A stretch of DNA of 64,000 nucleotides from Panagrolaimus kolymaensis (GCA_028622995.1 JAJQJQ010000008.1:6882001-6946000), one strand, 5' to 3'. Positions 1 to 13,100 are shown, counted from the stretch's first letter. Made by a program: numbers and translations. The notes: generated from the sequence alone by a model not told the origin.

Positions 1-1685
1 TATTTTTTCGTATTTTTGCTTTTGCTTTTGCTTTTCTTTTTTTTTGTGAGATCCTTAACTTTTAACTTTTTAAATTTTATAATCTTTAATTTCGTTTGAT
101 AACATTCAAAATAGCAAGGGGAGTATGCAGCCAAAAAAGTGCAACCATATTGTTATAATTGAATGTAAAAAACAATGACGAAAAAATAGTAAAAACAATG
201 GCATTTGAATATTTAATCATAGTCGTCGTCTGCGCTTTGTTCAATTTGTCAAGTTGAAAATAACTTTAATTTATCAAGAGGAAAGAAAGTAATAATAAAA
301 TGCGTGTGATATTTTAGAAACATTGCGCATCTTTGAAATTCATGTAAAAGGAATTCCTTTTTTTTAATCAACCTTTAAAGAACAAAATCTTACATAACTT
401 TATGACTGACCAAAAGCTTTATAGCTTCTTTCAAGTTAATAGATAAAGTTCAAACATTAATTAGTTCATTTGTTTTCAACACTTTTGTAATCAAAATTCA
501 AGTTCTTCAAAACCAATGTCACTTCATAGAAAAGTTTTTTAAAAGTTATTGTCATTCTTGCAAAATTTTATTTGGGGTATAAAAAAAAACAATTTCAAAA
601 ATTTTAAAGATTGAATAATATTGACTCAAGAAATTGAAAGAATCTTTTGCTTTGAATGTTAGCTTTCGACCAAATTTCAATATAAAAAAATGTGGCATTG
701 ATTCGAAACTTGAGTTATGTCGTTGTTAAGTCAATATAACACACTGCATTGACATTGAATCTTTTACTTCCAGGTAAAAATGTTAGAAAAATTTAGCTAC
801 AAAGGTGGCTTTAAAAATCTAAACATGCTTTCCAAGTGTATTAATTCAAACACAAAAAGGGAATGAAATGTTTTAAGGGAATCATAATATTGAAAATATG
901 GAACAAAACTCAAACTTTTGTTGCATTCAAGAAAGCTTTCAGTGAAGATAAAGATTTTACACAAATTATCAAACCACATCCATCGTTACTTCAAATTGCT
1001 GTTAGCTCATATTTACCAAACTAAATTACTCATCCATTTCCTCCCTCAAATCATCATCATATTGTAAATCATAATGTTTTATTGTCAAATAATACTTTCC
1101 AAAAAATTTTTTTTTTTTTTTGCAACATTTTTCGTGTCATTTTATTTTTCAAAGCTTAGAAATAAGCAATAATAAAAAAAGTTATTGAATTTGTTTGCTC
1201 AGCGTAGGATGTTTCGTATCTTCGAGAAAAGCAAAAATCGTCGTCTATGAACGAGAGAAAGAGAAAAGAGATTTCCTCAAGTTCATTAGAGAGATAGATG
1301 GTTGAGGATCTTCCCCTTCTTTATTGTCATTTTGACAGACAGTTCACTAAAATGAAAGGAAAGAAGCACACCTTCATCTTCTTCCGGAGCCACTTAAAAA
1401 AATATGGAAAGAAAGAAAAAAACAGCGTTGAATAATATTTAAAGGTGGAATATACCTTTCTATTTTATTCAATTCTCTCTCACCCGGTTCTTAGTGTTTT
1501 GTTGTCTAATTTTAAAGTTGCTCAACCAACAGCATCCACGGATTTTTGACGGACGGATACACCCACTCGAAAAGAAGGAAAAGCTTTATTCTTGAGGACG
1601 TGGTTTCCGTCTTCTTCGCTTTTGTATTATTTTTTTTTTTTCATTCAGTCGGGATTTTTCTTTAAGCTTGGTTGTTTGTGAATAG
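1..1685. other. gene-free 5' flank of the CLIK gene
   Basis: I see no convincing coding exon, tRNA or ordered repeat here. The stretch is AT-rich with long T runs on the plus strand. A plausible splice acceptor (TTCATTCAG) ends at 1648, about 60 bases before the CLIK start codon. It could be a spliced-leader site or the end of a 5' UTR intron. It probably holds the promoter and outron of the downstream gene. Confidence 0.5.
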
Positions 1686-1706
1686 ATGAAGAAGAAATAT
1701 ATCAAA

Positions 1707-3224
1707 ATGACAGTAAGTTTTAGTTTTCTATAAATGGAATTTGTTTACTTTTTTTGATGCTTTATTTTGGGCATGATTTTATTATGTCAAAATTTCTAAC
1801 CATTAAAAGAATTTTATTTTTTGGGTTTTAGTGCTACCATAATAAGTATAAAATAGTTTTAATTTTATTTGTATTTTTTGTTTGCCATCTTTATTATATA
1901 GTCATCTAATTATAGGATTATGAAATAAGCAGTGAAGAAAGGCCACGCCGCCAAAAATGGACTCTTGATAAACTCAAGGGTGGTGAAAACTTCTTATCCA
2001 TGCAAGCCGCCACCAATCGTTTTGAATCCCAAAAAGGTATGACCGCCGTTGGTATGCCTCGATGGAATATTACCAAGGATAAACAACTTGGTTATATGGA
2101 ACCTGATCGCAAATCCGAAGAAATTCTTCGAGCTCAATGCGGTACCAATCTTTATGCCTCTCAATCAGGTCAAACCCCAATGGGTGCTAATCGTATGCAA
2201 GTTCCTAGAGTTGTTTATAAAAAAGATTGGGAAACCATCACGGATAAAGAAGGTGAAAAAATTATGCCCAAACAATCAGGTGATTTTGGTTTTGCCACTC
2301 AATCCGGTGAAAATATGGGAGCTCATCGTAATCAAGTTCCCAATATTCGTGGTCGCCTTCCTAATGATCGAAAAAGCCATGGCCTTCTTTGTTATCAATA
2401 TGGCACAAATATCTTTGCATCCCAACTTGGCATGAAAGCTCCACCAGGTGTTGGCGCAGTTCGTCAAGCTACAACTGACATTGAAGGTCTCGGGTTCTCG
2501 TAAGTTTGAATACTTTTTTATTAGTATGAAAGCCCTTTTTTCAGTGAAGAAAATCTTCGCCGTGGTACTGAATACACTCCATGGTATTCGGGACAAAACA
2601 AATTTGCCACTCAAGCTGGCACTGGTGGTTTCCTCAAAGTTCGTGATGTTCTTCCCCATATGAAAGGTGGAAAAGATATTCCAGAAGAACTTAAACAAAA
2701 ATCAGAAGGTATTGTTCCTCTTCAATCAGGCACAAACAAACTTGCCTCTCAACGTGGCATGACTGGTTTTGGTACTCCTCGTAATACCATTCAAAAAGCA
2801 GGATGGAAAAAAGAATGGATTGATGAATATGAAACTGCTCTCAAAGATTGGGAAGAAAATCGACCACCAGGATCGGCTTCATCTGTCGATCCATTCGGTC
2901 ATTATAAGAAAAAGTTTGAAAAACGCGAATCAGCCAAGGCAAGCGATGTGGAAGATGATCATGAATCCGTTAAACCCCAAAGTGAACCAGCTGAACCCGT
3001 TGAAGAAGAAGCCGAAGAAACTGAAGAAGCTCCTGCACCAGAAGCAGCTGAAGAAGAAGCTGCAGCAGAAGAAGAGGAAGTTGAAGAAGAAGAAGAATAT
3101 GAAGAGGAAGAAGAAGAGGAAGAAGTAAGATAAAACTATAAAATAAACATAGGCTTACTTCTCGTAAATAAGCTCGCATTAATTTACGATAACTTAAAAT
3201 TAAACATTACAGGAAGAAGAATAA
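1707..3224 (+). CDS. clik-1: calponin-like CLIK repeat protein (CLIK-1/OV9M type)
   Basis: Actin-binding muscle protein of the nematode calponin-like family. Exons are 1707-1712, 1916-2499, 2545-3124 and 3213-3224, giving 393 aa in frame. At least six CLIK motifs are visible, near residues 36, 78, 122, 166, 214 and 260. The core reads N-x-(F/L)-(A/E)-(S/T)-Q-x-G, for example NLYASQSG, NIFASQLG, NKFATQAG and NKLASQRG. There is no calponin-homology domain: the protein opens with about 30 residues and goes straight into repeats, as in UNC-87 and CLIK-1. Family members bind F-actin through these motifs and stabilise filaments (established). The C-terminus from about residue 330 is an extreme Glu-rich tail. 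An upstream in-frame ATG lies at 1686; I chose 1707 because of its AAAATG context. The end is ambiguous: if the last intron is retained, the protein ends at 3133 with Val-Arg instead of three Glu. The exact paralogue is less certain than the family. Confidence 0.9.
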
Positions 3225-3914
3225 GCAATCCACGAAACGACAAATCGCCCCAATTAACCCATGAAAGAAAATCCAACAACCATTAAAATACTTTCTTCAA
3301 TTATCAGAAGAAAAATATTATCATCCTTTTTAGTCTTTTTTGTCTGATACTTGTTAAATTAAAACGTTCAGAGCTTTTTTTTGATTATGTGAAAAATAAA
3401 TGCAATAAATTTAAAACACGTAATAGACATACATTTTCATTAATCAGGAGAATCAATCATTGTTTCTAGTCTCTCCATCATTGTAACAAAAGCAAAATAG
3501 AGTTTAGTGAAAAATACATAACCTTTTAGAATTAGCGCCCTCATCATTTTAATCAATGAGTTAATATTATTCGAGTAAAAAAGAATTTAGTCAAACGACT
3601 TTGAAACTTATCAATCCCACAAAAAGTTTCATATTTAAGCCGATTCATCACTAGAGCTGTATGGTACTGATTCTTGTTAAAAAGCTACTACTGTCTGCCT
3701 ATCATCAAGAATGCATTAAACAATCTAACTCTATAGCCATCTATGACCATCAATAATCAAAGAGAGAAAGTTAACCTTTCTCTTTAAACCTAATACCGAG
3801 ACACAATGTTAGAAAAAATATTATTTTCATCATCCAACAATCAATCAAGAAAAATGTAACAAATATGTATTTGATCAATTTTACTTAAAATAACAAAACA
3901 AACAAAGTTCAAAT
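3225..3914. other. convergent intergenic region between CLIK and rpl-35
   Basis: This is the 3' flank of two convergent genes. It has no ORF of note. Two AATAAA signals for the CLIK transcript lie at 3395-3400 and 3404-3409. Nothing else is recognised. Confidence 0.6.
3395..3409 (+). promoter_or_regulatory. poly(A) signals of the CLIK gene
   Basis: Two near-adjacent AATAAA hexamers lie about 170-185 bases after the CLIK stop, on the sense strand. They are the natural cleavage/polyadenylation signals. Confidence 0.6.
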
Positions 3915-4365
3915 TCAAGCTTTGAGAGCATAAACACGAGGAGCAAATTTGCGCATACGATGAAGTTGTTTTGGTGTTCTAAGAGCAGCTTCTTCTTTGG
4001 TGAGAGCACGACGAATAGCACGAGTCTTCTTGGAGCGGAGATCGATAGGCTTGTATTTACGTCCCTAAAAAGAAAAAACGTTGAAGAATGAATTATAAAA
4101 TTAAGAGAAACTATGATTCATGGAAAACGAAACAGACCTTGTAGTATTTACGCAAATTAAGCTTTTGAAGTTGATTCATAATAGTCAAAATACGAGCAAT
4201 GTTCTTACGAACGACACGAATCTTTGACAACTTTGAAGCTTGACTGCCAGTAACTTTAGCAACACGAAGACTTGCAAGTTCATTCTTTTGTTCTTCTAGA
4301 GATTTAGCAAGATCTTCCTTCTTTTTAGCCCGAAGGTCGACGGATTTTACTCGTGCAGAAGACAT
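3915..4365 (-). CDS. rpl-35: 60S ribosomal protein L35 (uL29)
   Basis: Large-subunit ribosomal protein uL29, which sits at the polypeptide exit tunnel. The two exons on the minus strand are 4138-4365 and 3915-4064, giving 125 aa, close to the usual 123. Family signatures are RAKKKEDL near the N-terminus, the basic helix [22 protein letters not shown] across the exon end, and [16 protein letters not shown] followed by [16 protein letters not shown]. The start codon lies five bases after a strong acceptor (CTTTTCAG), which is typical of spliced-leader trans-splicing and fixes the start. The gene is compact, as expected for high expression, and convergent with the CLIK gene. Confidence 0.97.
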
Positions 4366-5643
4366 GTTACCTGAAAAGTGAAAATATATTAATAAGAAGA
4401 TATATATTATCTGGGAGCACGATTATGACAGAGAAACACGAGTAAAAAAGGCAAATGGGAAGTTGGAATATAACACGAGTGCACAAAAAAGTAATGATAA
4501 GTATCCTATAGCATTTATTAACATTACTTTTACCAAAATAATAGTAAAAAAGGCGAATCAAAATCAGAAAAGAGAAAAGGGATATTTTAATTTTTCAAAA
4601 AAGCTGTTGAAAAAGCAAAAAAGAAAGAGATTGAACGAGCTCTGCTCCTCAGCCACTCAGTTACCATACTGTTTCCCTGAGAATCGTGCAAAGACTGAAC
4701 GGCGGCAAAATTAAAAAAGCTAAACCAAGTTTTTTGTTTTCAACGAAACTTTGGACTTTGCAAGTAAATAATTTTTTGTTTGATCATGCAATTTTTTGGT
4801 TTATAGCCTTTATCTTTCTTACTAATGTATCGTGTTGATTTATATTTAACTTTAAATTAATCATTTGAATAGCTGGTAATAAAAAGCAATGAGTTTTTTT
4901 GGTCGTTCAGAGATTTTTGTTATAAACATTAATATCCAACAAGCATAAAATGTAATGAAACAAGTATTACAAACAATAGTTTAGTGGAAGGCTGATTACT
5001 CTTAACCTAAAGAGGTGTTCCATTATAAATATTATAAGGGCAAAAAAATATTCGTAAAAAGTTAATACGATTTTATCTACCTCATTAATACTTAATTGAA
5101 TCCTTGAATCTTTAGTACATAATTGACACTTGAATGCAAAAATAACAATTTCTTTAAGAAAAAAAAGGTGATGATCATCTGCATACCATGAAAAGCTAAT
5201 GATTGGCATAATGATGATTTAAGTATGGAGAAATACATAATTTTGTTTTACCATGGTACCTCTTTTAGGTTTTAGAGTGATTGACTTATTTATTCAAAGC
5301 CTTTCTAAATGGCTATCATGAAAATAATAAAATTTTAACAAATCCAAAAACCATACACCCTTGATAATTTTAAAACCCAAATGCAAAAACTTTTATGATA
5401 GTTGCCTGTCTTGCAGGGATCGATAGTGATACCGCTCTTCCACTCTCCACTCTCCATACTATCTCCTCCGCGCGAACAAAGAGGCGCGATTTACGTTTTT
5501 CAAATTTTTTTCGCGAGTGTTTATTCAATTTTTTTCTCTCTCATTTTCATTCATTCTTTTATCCCCATTTTTTTGTTTCTTGTAATTTCCACTACGTTTA
5601 CTAAACTTTTCTATTCGATTTTTAGTCCTTTACAAAAATCAGA
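4366..5643. other. divergent intergenic region between rpl-35 and PRC1
   Basis: About 1.3 kb separates the two divergent starts. No coding exon is supported. The part before PRC1 is T- and C-rich (about 5440-5625) and ends in an acceptor (GATTTTTAG, AG at 5624-5625). That leaves an 18-base leader before the PRC1 ATG, consistent with trans-splicing or a 5' UTR intron. Both promoters should lie here. Confidence 0.5.
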
Positions 5644-7687
5644 ATGGCATCAAAACATCGCCGGTATGTTTAATATTTATGGCACTATTGGATTATTTTT
5701 GACCTTATTCTTTTCAGAACTTCTATCGACAACTGGCAGAATGAGCTTTTGAAGCGTATCAACTATGCCAAGGACAACTTATCTGAACTATGGGATGAAA
5801 TGGCGTTATCTGAAAGTCAACGTGAAGAACGTCTTCAAGATTCAAGAAAATTGGTTTTGGATCTCCTTGACAACATGGTATAATATTTTGTTGTTGTTTT
5901 TCGTATCGTTTTAATGATAAAATTGTTATAGGTCACGTTTGAAAAGCAACAACTTGAAGATATCAAAAGAAAATGTGCTCAATATCGAAAAGAATTTGAT
6001 GAAATCCGTCAAGAACTTAGCTTAGGAGCTATCGATGAAGCTTCGATTCCTAAAGGACTTGCTCCTTGTGTAAGTCTTTCGCTTTTGATGGCTGCTTTAA
6101 TTTATCGTTTTTAGGGATATTGGCTCAAAATCCAACTCAAAGCATTGAAAACAACGAAAAATGAACGGATGGATGAACAACTTGTTGCTTATAATGAAGC
6201 CAAAGAAGCATGCGATCGTGTTGGATGGCATATTCTCGCCAACGATGACTTCACAAATCATTTGGTCCCTCTATCTCGTATTACAGAATGGAAAAAACAA
6301 AAGATTGAAGCTGATGCTACATTCAAAGATCGACATGATAAAATCAGAACTTTGCAAGCTGCTATTCGAAAGTACGTTTTTGTCATATTTGCTTTAATGA
6401 ATCGTTATTTCTTTTTAGAATCGTTGCACATATTGGTCGTGATGAATTCAATGATGCTGATCTCTTACTTGCTGACATGGATTATGATAAATTTGATGCT
6501 ATTCTCAGTGAAGATCTTGTTGACACTTTTGTCCAGTTACAAGAACGTGCGAATGAAAGGTATCAATTGTGGTATGAGAAAATTCAATTTGAATACGATG
6601 AACTTATGGTCGAACTCCATGATCTTTGGGACTTGTGTGCAGTTGCTGAGTGTGAACGGTATTTCCCTAAAAACTTTAATCCAGGTTTGTGTTTATACTT
6701 ACTTATTGTTAAATTCTTTTTGTTTATTTTTAGACGTTCAAACAGTCGGTGAAATTGAAAATGTCAAAAACGAAATTGCTCAATTAAAACTCAAGTATAC
6801 CGAAGGCAAACTTATCTATGATAAACTTAGAGAATGGCTTCAAATTTGGAATGAAAAACTTCAATTGGATGAAAATTCGACTAACACAAAGGACAAATAC
6901 CATGATCGTGGCGGTTCTCTACAAGCAAGACTCAAACGTGAAGCTCAATTAAAGAACTTGGTTCCAAAGGTCTTAAGTGAATTAGAAGCTCTTTGTGAGA
7001 ATTTCGCTAAATCAAATGAAAATATTCCTTTGATTGGTCCTGGTCGTATGCATCCAAGCGAATACGCTAGATGGGTCGTGCAATCTTACGAAGATGAAAA
7101 GACGATGAATAAATTAAACAAAGTTTGTGTATGTGGTTCATATTGTTTAAACTTATTAGTTTTTTAGGAGGAATATCGTAAAGCTCAACTTGCTCAAGAA
7201 AGTCGATTTGGTGTTTCTCCATCACCCAGCAAGTCAATTCTTCATCGCACTCGTATTACTCCAGCTTCAATTCGAAAAACTCCGCGTAAAGCCACTCTTG
7301 GATTCAATTCATCAAAATTATCTCAACAAAGCTCTATTGAACCAACTTCTGGTCCCATTGTAAGTATTCCGTAAGTTAAAATGAGCAGGGAAAGTATAAT
7401 CTTTAAGACAAGATAATGATTGTAATTTTTCTTTTCTTAAGCATTATCAATCGTCATTTCTTCAAATGCTTTTGTTTTTTAGTTAAAATGGTATTAATTC
7501 TGTTTACTTTTAGGATGGTCCGAAAACATCTTCACCCAAAAATCTTGGATTAATGTACAGTCCTCGTCGTCTCATGTTCTCTCCTGCTCTTTCTGTTATC
7601 CCTTCATCACCTCTTGCTCCACGTGAAAAACAATTTGAAACGCCAACCAAAACACCGAAGAGTCCTTCTCGTCCTTGGCGCTATTAA
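5644..7687 (+). CDS. PRC1: PRC1/Ase1/MAP65-family microtubule bundler
   Basis: Antiparallel microtubule crosslinker of the anaphase spindle midzone, required for central spindle assembly and cytokinesis (SPD-1 in C. elegans). Eight exons: 5644-5663, 5718-5877, 5932-6069, 6115-6371, 6419-6684, 6734-7122, 7168-7359, 7514-7687. They sum to 531 aa in frame. Family hallmarks in order are an N-terminal coiled-coil start with LWDEMALSESQREERL, long spectrin-like helices, the segment ELHDLWDLC, and the microtubule-binding signature around RGGSLQARLKREAQLKNLVPK (PRC1 has NRGGNLLKEEKQR). A basic Ser/Thr/Pro-rich tail (TPRK, SPRR, TPTKTPKSP) resembles the Cdk1-regulated tail of PRC1. All introns are short and GT-AG. 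AATAAA is at 7911. Its ADPRH neighbour is convergent. Confidence 0.93.
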
Positions 7688-8474
7688 CACAAATTGTTAA
7701 TAATGTGTATTTATGTTCTTGTTTATTATGATCCAAGAAGTGCTTTACAAAATTTTTACATGTTAACCGTTGACTTTTTCTTTATCTGTTTTTTATTCCA
7801 ATGTTGTATAGTTGTGTTATATTTTTCTTTTTTTGTATTACACTTTTTATTAACTTCTTTATCGTGTAACATTTCTTTTTTTGTTGCTTGTGTAATACTT
7901 AATTGTGAAAAATAAAGAGAGCTTTACCTTTTTTTTACTCATTTTTAATATCATTAGTTCTTGCCAAGTAGTTTGTGAAGAACAGTTTGCATATTTTTTT
8001 GTGCGATTAAAAAGCAATAACACTTTTGGCTTTTCTCTATCATCGTTAAATGAATTTTTTGTCTAATTTTAAAGTTCGTTGTGTAATTTTTTTACAACAC
8101 TTCGAAAAGTGGAAGATTTTATTTTGAGATTTTTTCTTCTTCACTGCTTTGGGTGCATCATGTTCTTGTTCTTTATAACATTTATCTGTTATGATTTTAT
8201 TCCCGTAAAAGCATACAGCGAAAAGAATAAATATTTCGCGTCTCAAAGTTTTTGGAAAGTAAAAAACAAAAATGTTGAAAGGAAGAAATAATATTAGAAA
8301 GAGATTTGAACCAACATAAAAAATAATGATATACATACATAAGTGAAAACAAGGAAAACGATCAAATAAGAATTACAGAAACAATATGTTATTTAAAAAA
8401 AGACACATTTGAGCAACCATTAATTTTTTTTGTTCCCGATTGATAGCCATTTTTTTCTTTGAAAAAAGCTTTTT
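7688..8474. other. convergent intergenic region, PRC1 3' end
   Basis: T-rich 3' UTR of PRC1 with AATAAA at 7911-7916, followed by AT-rich sequence up to the stop of the convergent ADPRH-family gene. The open frames here are low-complexity and I do not believe they are coding. Confidence 0.6.
7911..7916 (+). promoter_or_regulatory. poly(A) signal of PRC1
   Basis: A perfect AATAAA lies 224 bases after the PRC1 stop, in a T-rich 3' UTR. Confidence 0.65.
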
Positions 8475-10175
8475 TCAAATGGAAAGTTTATAAAGCAGAC
8501 GATTTACAAGTGATTCAGAATCAGCAAAAAAGACATCAGGAAAATATGAATGCCTTTCAAGTTTCGCATCTTCTACCGTATTTCTCCATTGTGTTGGAAT
8601 GCTTTTAACACCAAATCTCGCACCAAGCAACGCTCCAGTTATAGCTGCATTATTTGTTGTATCACCACCAAGAGATATAGCATTTATAATGCCATCATAA
8701 AACGATTCAGCATATAATAAATGATGAAATGCAATTTGTAGGGTAATTCCAAGATAATCGATTGGGACTTCATGTTCAATGCTGCCACTACCGCTTTCAC
8801 TTTCAGATTCAGGAAATGGATGAGGTCGTTGTCGAGCTTCTTCCAAATGTTCCAAAACTAATGAAGTTTTAGCACTTTTACACGCAACTTCATAAGCAAT
8901 CTATAAAAAAAATTTGATTGTTAGTTTAGATGAGATTTGACAATTCCGAAGAATAAGGATTATCTTTTTTTTAAATGTTCACTTTTTGTGGAAGGCAAAA
9001 AGCAAAGTTTGGGCACCAAAAAAGAAGAAAGCAAACAAAAAAATTTTTTGCAAAAAAAGAAGCAAAAAATTGCGCTTCCAAAATAAAGTTTCCAACAACT
9101 TCCGGTACGTCTGAACTTTCAAAAGCCATTTCTATTTTATAAGAGCTGCTTTTCTCATTTGCATACTCTTTTCTTTAGAATAAAGTACCATAAAAAAGGC
9201 TTACTTGTGGATCAGGACATAAAATAAGCGATCGAAGAGCAGCTGCGAGAACTCTCACGGCATCTTGGGCAGCTGGATGAGGTTGGGTTAGTCGAGTCAA
9301 CCTCAAAGCCAATGAACCCGTAAGCGAATCATTTAATCGTGTAGCTGTAGCAATGGCCAATGGAATTGCACCAAATAAACACATATTTGAAAGGGATGAT
9401 TTATTTTTAAGTAAAGCTGATAGGGTAATTTTCTTTTCCAATTGTCCACCACTTATTTGAGGATCAATATTTTCTGTTTCAAGTTCAAATGCTTCAAATA
9501 CAGGATTAAGTGTTCCAATGGGATCCGATCGTTTCCAACGAAGTATCGATTCCACAATATCAGAAAGATCAACACAACCTTGACGTGATAATGATCGAGC
9601 AATAAGCATGGAATATTCAGTTCCATCATTAACCTAAAAAATCAGAAATCCAATAAGTTTTGAGGAAATATGGTAATGGGTGGAAAGGATAAACCCCAAT
9701 ATATATTGCTAAGATATTTATTAAAGGAATGGATTTCAGCTGTAAAAAAGCGAGGAAAGTTTAAGCTTTTCAAGCAATAAAAAGGTTCAACGTTAGTTTT
9801 TGTTTGAATAAATTTTGTAAAATTTACGCTTAAAATCGAACCTTTTTTTAATGCAATGGCCCAACAAAGCTATGGGTAAGAAAAAAGGAACTTTAACACA
9901 CCTTAATAAAATAATAAAAAGCTTTAAAAAATGGTAAGAAAGCATGGATCAGTTTATTTTTTAGAACCCAAAAAGGCCCTTTTAACCGATACCTGTCCAG
10001 GTGGAAATTCAAAGACAGCTGAACCACGAATTGGAAGGAAATATGAATCTTCACGATCCGTCGAAATTTGCTCTATCACATCATGAGCCGATCGAAATTT
10101 ATATCGGCAACCAAGGGCATCACCAGCAGCTTGACCAATTAGGGCTCCAACTGCTCGATCAGATAAATATGGCAT
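8475..10175 (-). CDS. ADP-ribosylglycohydrolase-family protein with eroded metal motifs
   Basis: Member of the ADP-ribosylhydrolase (ARH/DraG, J1-crystallin) fold. Exons on minus: 9993-10175, 9205-9633, 8475-8900, giving 345 aa in frame. Fold signatures are RAVGALIGQAAGDALGCR at the N-terminus and AISLGGDTTNNAAITGALLGA near the C-terminus. Active enzymes bind two Mg ions through a TDDT-type motif and a GDTD(S/T) motif. Here these read NDGT (in VNDGTEYSM) and GDTTNN, so at least two metal-ligand Asp residues are missing. A structural or binding role, as in the crystallin-like branch, is more likely than hydrolysis; that is inference. The open frame continues upstream of M at 10175 for about 20 coding-like residues to a possible acceptor near 10234. 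The true start may therefore sit in an unseen 5' exon. Confidence 0.85.
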
Positions 10176-13100
10176 TTTAGGAACGGAGAATGAAGTCTCC
10201 GTTTCCGAAGAAGTTGAGGACGCAATGTCCTTATGCGAAATAATTATGGTCGACAGTTTGGCAAAATTTAATAAAACAATGTTGATATAGTTTTTGAGGA
10301 AATGAACGAAGCTTCCAAAGAAGTTAAAGATTACTTGAATAATAAAAAAATAAAAGTTTGTTTTCTGACAAATTAGGATGTATGAATCTAAAAATAGAAA
10401 CGAATGATTCAAAAGAAAAAAAAGAAAATTGAGAAGAACGTAAAAATAACAACTTCTTTTATACGCGAAAGGGCAAAAACATCTGCAAAAAAAAAGTTAA
10501 AAGTCATGGGAAAATATGGCAAAAAACAATGAGCAATTTCGGTGGAAGGATGTATGGATAGATAAAAAATAAATGATTCAAAAAGGAACTTTGGTCACAT
10601 AGATGTTAATTGGACGACACACTTGCCATTTAGATTCAAATTAAAACGGCTATTATTCAATGGATGTTGGAAGATAAAATAAAATGTAACGATGATGGTT
10701 TTTTATATGCAATCTTCGTTCTGCCCAAAAGCAAGCTTGGCACCGAATAAAAAACACGAAAAGATGTGAGAGATCATATACCAGATAAAAACCGGAAGAA
10801 GTATTATGGCGATTGGAGAAGAAAAAGGATTGTTCGAGACGCCTACAAGCATTTTTCTCAAAAAAAGGTTTTAAAAGAAATAAGCATTTTTTATAACATA
10901 CAAAAAGAAAATTGTGATTTACTCTTCAAAGTAAGCTGCTGCTTCAGAAGGCTACAAACAGGAAGGCAAAAAAAGAAAAGAGAAATGATGCCATTTTTTG
11001 TTCAAGTTTAAAAGCAGCAATACAGGAAATCTATCATGAGCAATAAAATACATATAAAATTTTCAACCAAAGTGCAGTAGTAGCAATAATATTAAAGAAT
11101 TATAAATAATGGAAACATTTTTTTTCTTCTCTCGGCTCAATGCCGTTCATGTTTAAAAAGGCGAGAAGAAGAAGAAAAGAATAAAAAACACATAGTGAGT
11201 GGCATTTAGAGAGAAAAAAATGCGTGTTGCTTTTTTTTTCGACTGTCGACGTCAGCAATCTTTTTTTCTTCATTCTTATTCTAAAAGATAAAAAGACATA
11301 TAGCAGCAGCAGCGGCGACGTCCAATGTCCGGAGGCATAAAAAAAGTTGTGCTGTTTAAAATCTAATTTGCAATTTATTTGAAAAAAAGGCATTTGCAAT
11401 AAATAACACAAAGATAAAATGAAAATTAAAAAAAAGACTGTGAAGAAAATTGGGGCATGTTTGTGGTTTAATCAAAGAGTATTAAAATGGAAACTACTTC
11501 CGCGACAGTAATTATTTTTTCTTCTTCTTCAAGATGGCGGTTGTCATGTTTAAAAACTTAATTATGGTAGACTTAAGATTATAGCAACAGCTAATGTTAG
11601 ATTTTAAGAAATTCTCCACGCAGAAAAAGAAAGTGTGGTATAACAAACGGTGTTTTAAAAAAGCTATTATTTAGATTAAATTGTGCGTGCGCAAAAAAAA
11701 AACAGAAATGGTTCTGCCTTTTTTAGAAAAACATGCTTTGTTGCAGAATCGCGGTTGCTTGTTTTTTACCCCTTCTTTTTATTCAACACAAAAGTCCGCC
11801 TCCGGAATGAGAGTATATTTTTCATTTTTCTCATCCCTCTTTTTTATGCTGGTTGTCAAAAAGAATAAAGCAAAGATCATCATCATGCTTTTTCGTATTT
11901 AGCTAGTGCAAAATGTCTCCTGAATAAGCAAAAAAAAAGAGATGAGTCTTCAATCAAATAAAAGCAGAAACATTCTATTAAATTTTTGGAGAATTTAATT
12001 TTAAAACCCAATTACAAGAAAGTGAATTAATTCGTTACCAACTTGGAAATTTTTTTAGAAAGCCACAAAGAGAAGAGCACTTAAAAAAGTTAGGTTTTAA
12101 ACAAAGACGCTCTTTTTAAGGCAAAGCTAATAAATAGTCTCTGCGTTATCCAAAAAAGGTTCTCATAAAAAAGTGGCTGCTGCATTTTTTGTTGCATGCA
12201 AAGCGATGCTAAAAGAATAAATGATGACGAGCAACTGAGATGGTAGCTGCTGCTTACTTTGAAAAGTAAAGGGTTCTTTAATTCATAAAAAGAAAAATAA
12301 AAAGCTACGAATTAAAAAAAAGTTTTTGTTGCCAAAGGCGATTATTATAATATATTTTTTGCAGAAAAAAAAGAGGCAGTCTTTAGTAATATTCGAGTTA
12401 GCCTAAATTTAGATGCCTTTTTGCTGAATAAAAAAGTCGGTCTATTCGATAAGAAAGAAATATGCAAGAACAGCAATAGTTAAGTTTCAAACAGCGGTAG
12501 CCTACTAATAGCAAGGGAATGAATGAAACCAAATAAATGAGAATGAAAATTGTTGGGAAACCCTCAACTTTTTCTTTTTAAAATTTTAAACTTAACTTTT
12601 TTTAGTTTGTTTAAATTTCGATTGTGCTTGAACTTTAAAACTTTTCTGGAAGCTCCTACGTAAAAAACCTCAACGAGTCACAACTCAGTCATCAATCAAT
12701 AAACAAATATAAATAAGAGTGGGTTGGGTTCATAAACAAAATCTCGAAGAACAAACGACGGCCAAAATTGCGATGGGTAATAGACTTTTCACGTGAATCA
12801 ACTTTTTTTTATTTTTTGAAAAATTGTGACAATCTTTAGACGGCGCCAGCGTAAAAAATAAGTCGTTGAGTTTTAAAGTTTAAACAAAATAAAAGATATA
12901 AAAAAAGAAGCACACATTTTAATGATTAAACCTAATGAGATTGGGTTTATGTATGCAAACCACGCATAAAAAAATAAAGATATAAAACTGTTTGATGAGT
13001 TTTTCCTTGATTAATTTTGTGGAGGCAGAACAAAGAAAACTAAAATACTTTAATTCACTACCTTCCTCGATTAGTGCTCGCTGCGTTGCCGAAATCCACT

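Noticed and set aside
6145..7167. Single 340-codon ORF as one exon of PRC1
   Set aside because: It reads through three introns by chance. Conserved PRC1 text and clear GT..TTTTAG sites show exons ending at 6371, 6684 and 7122.
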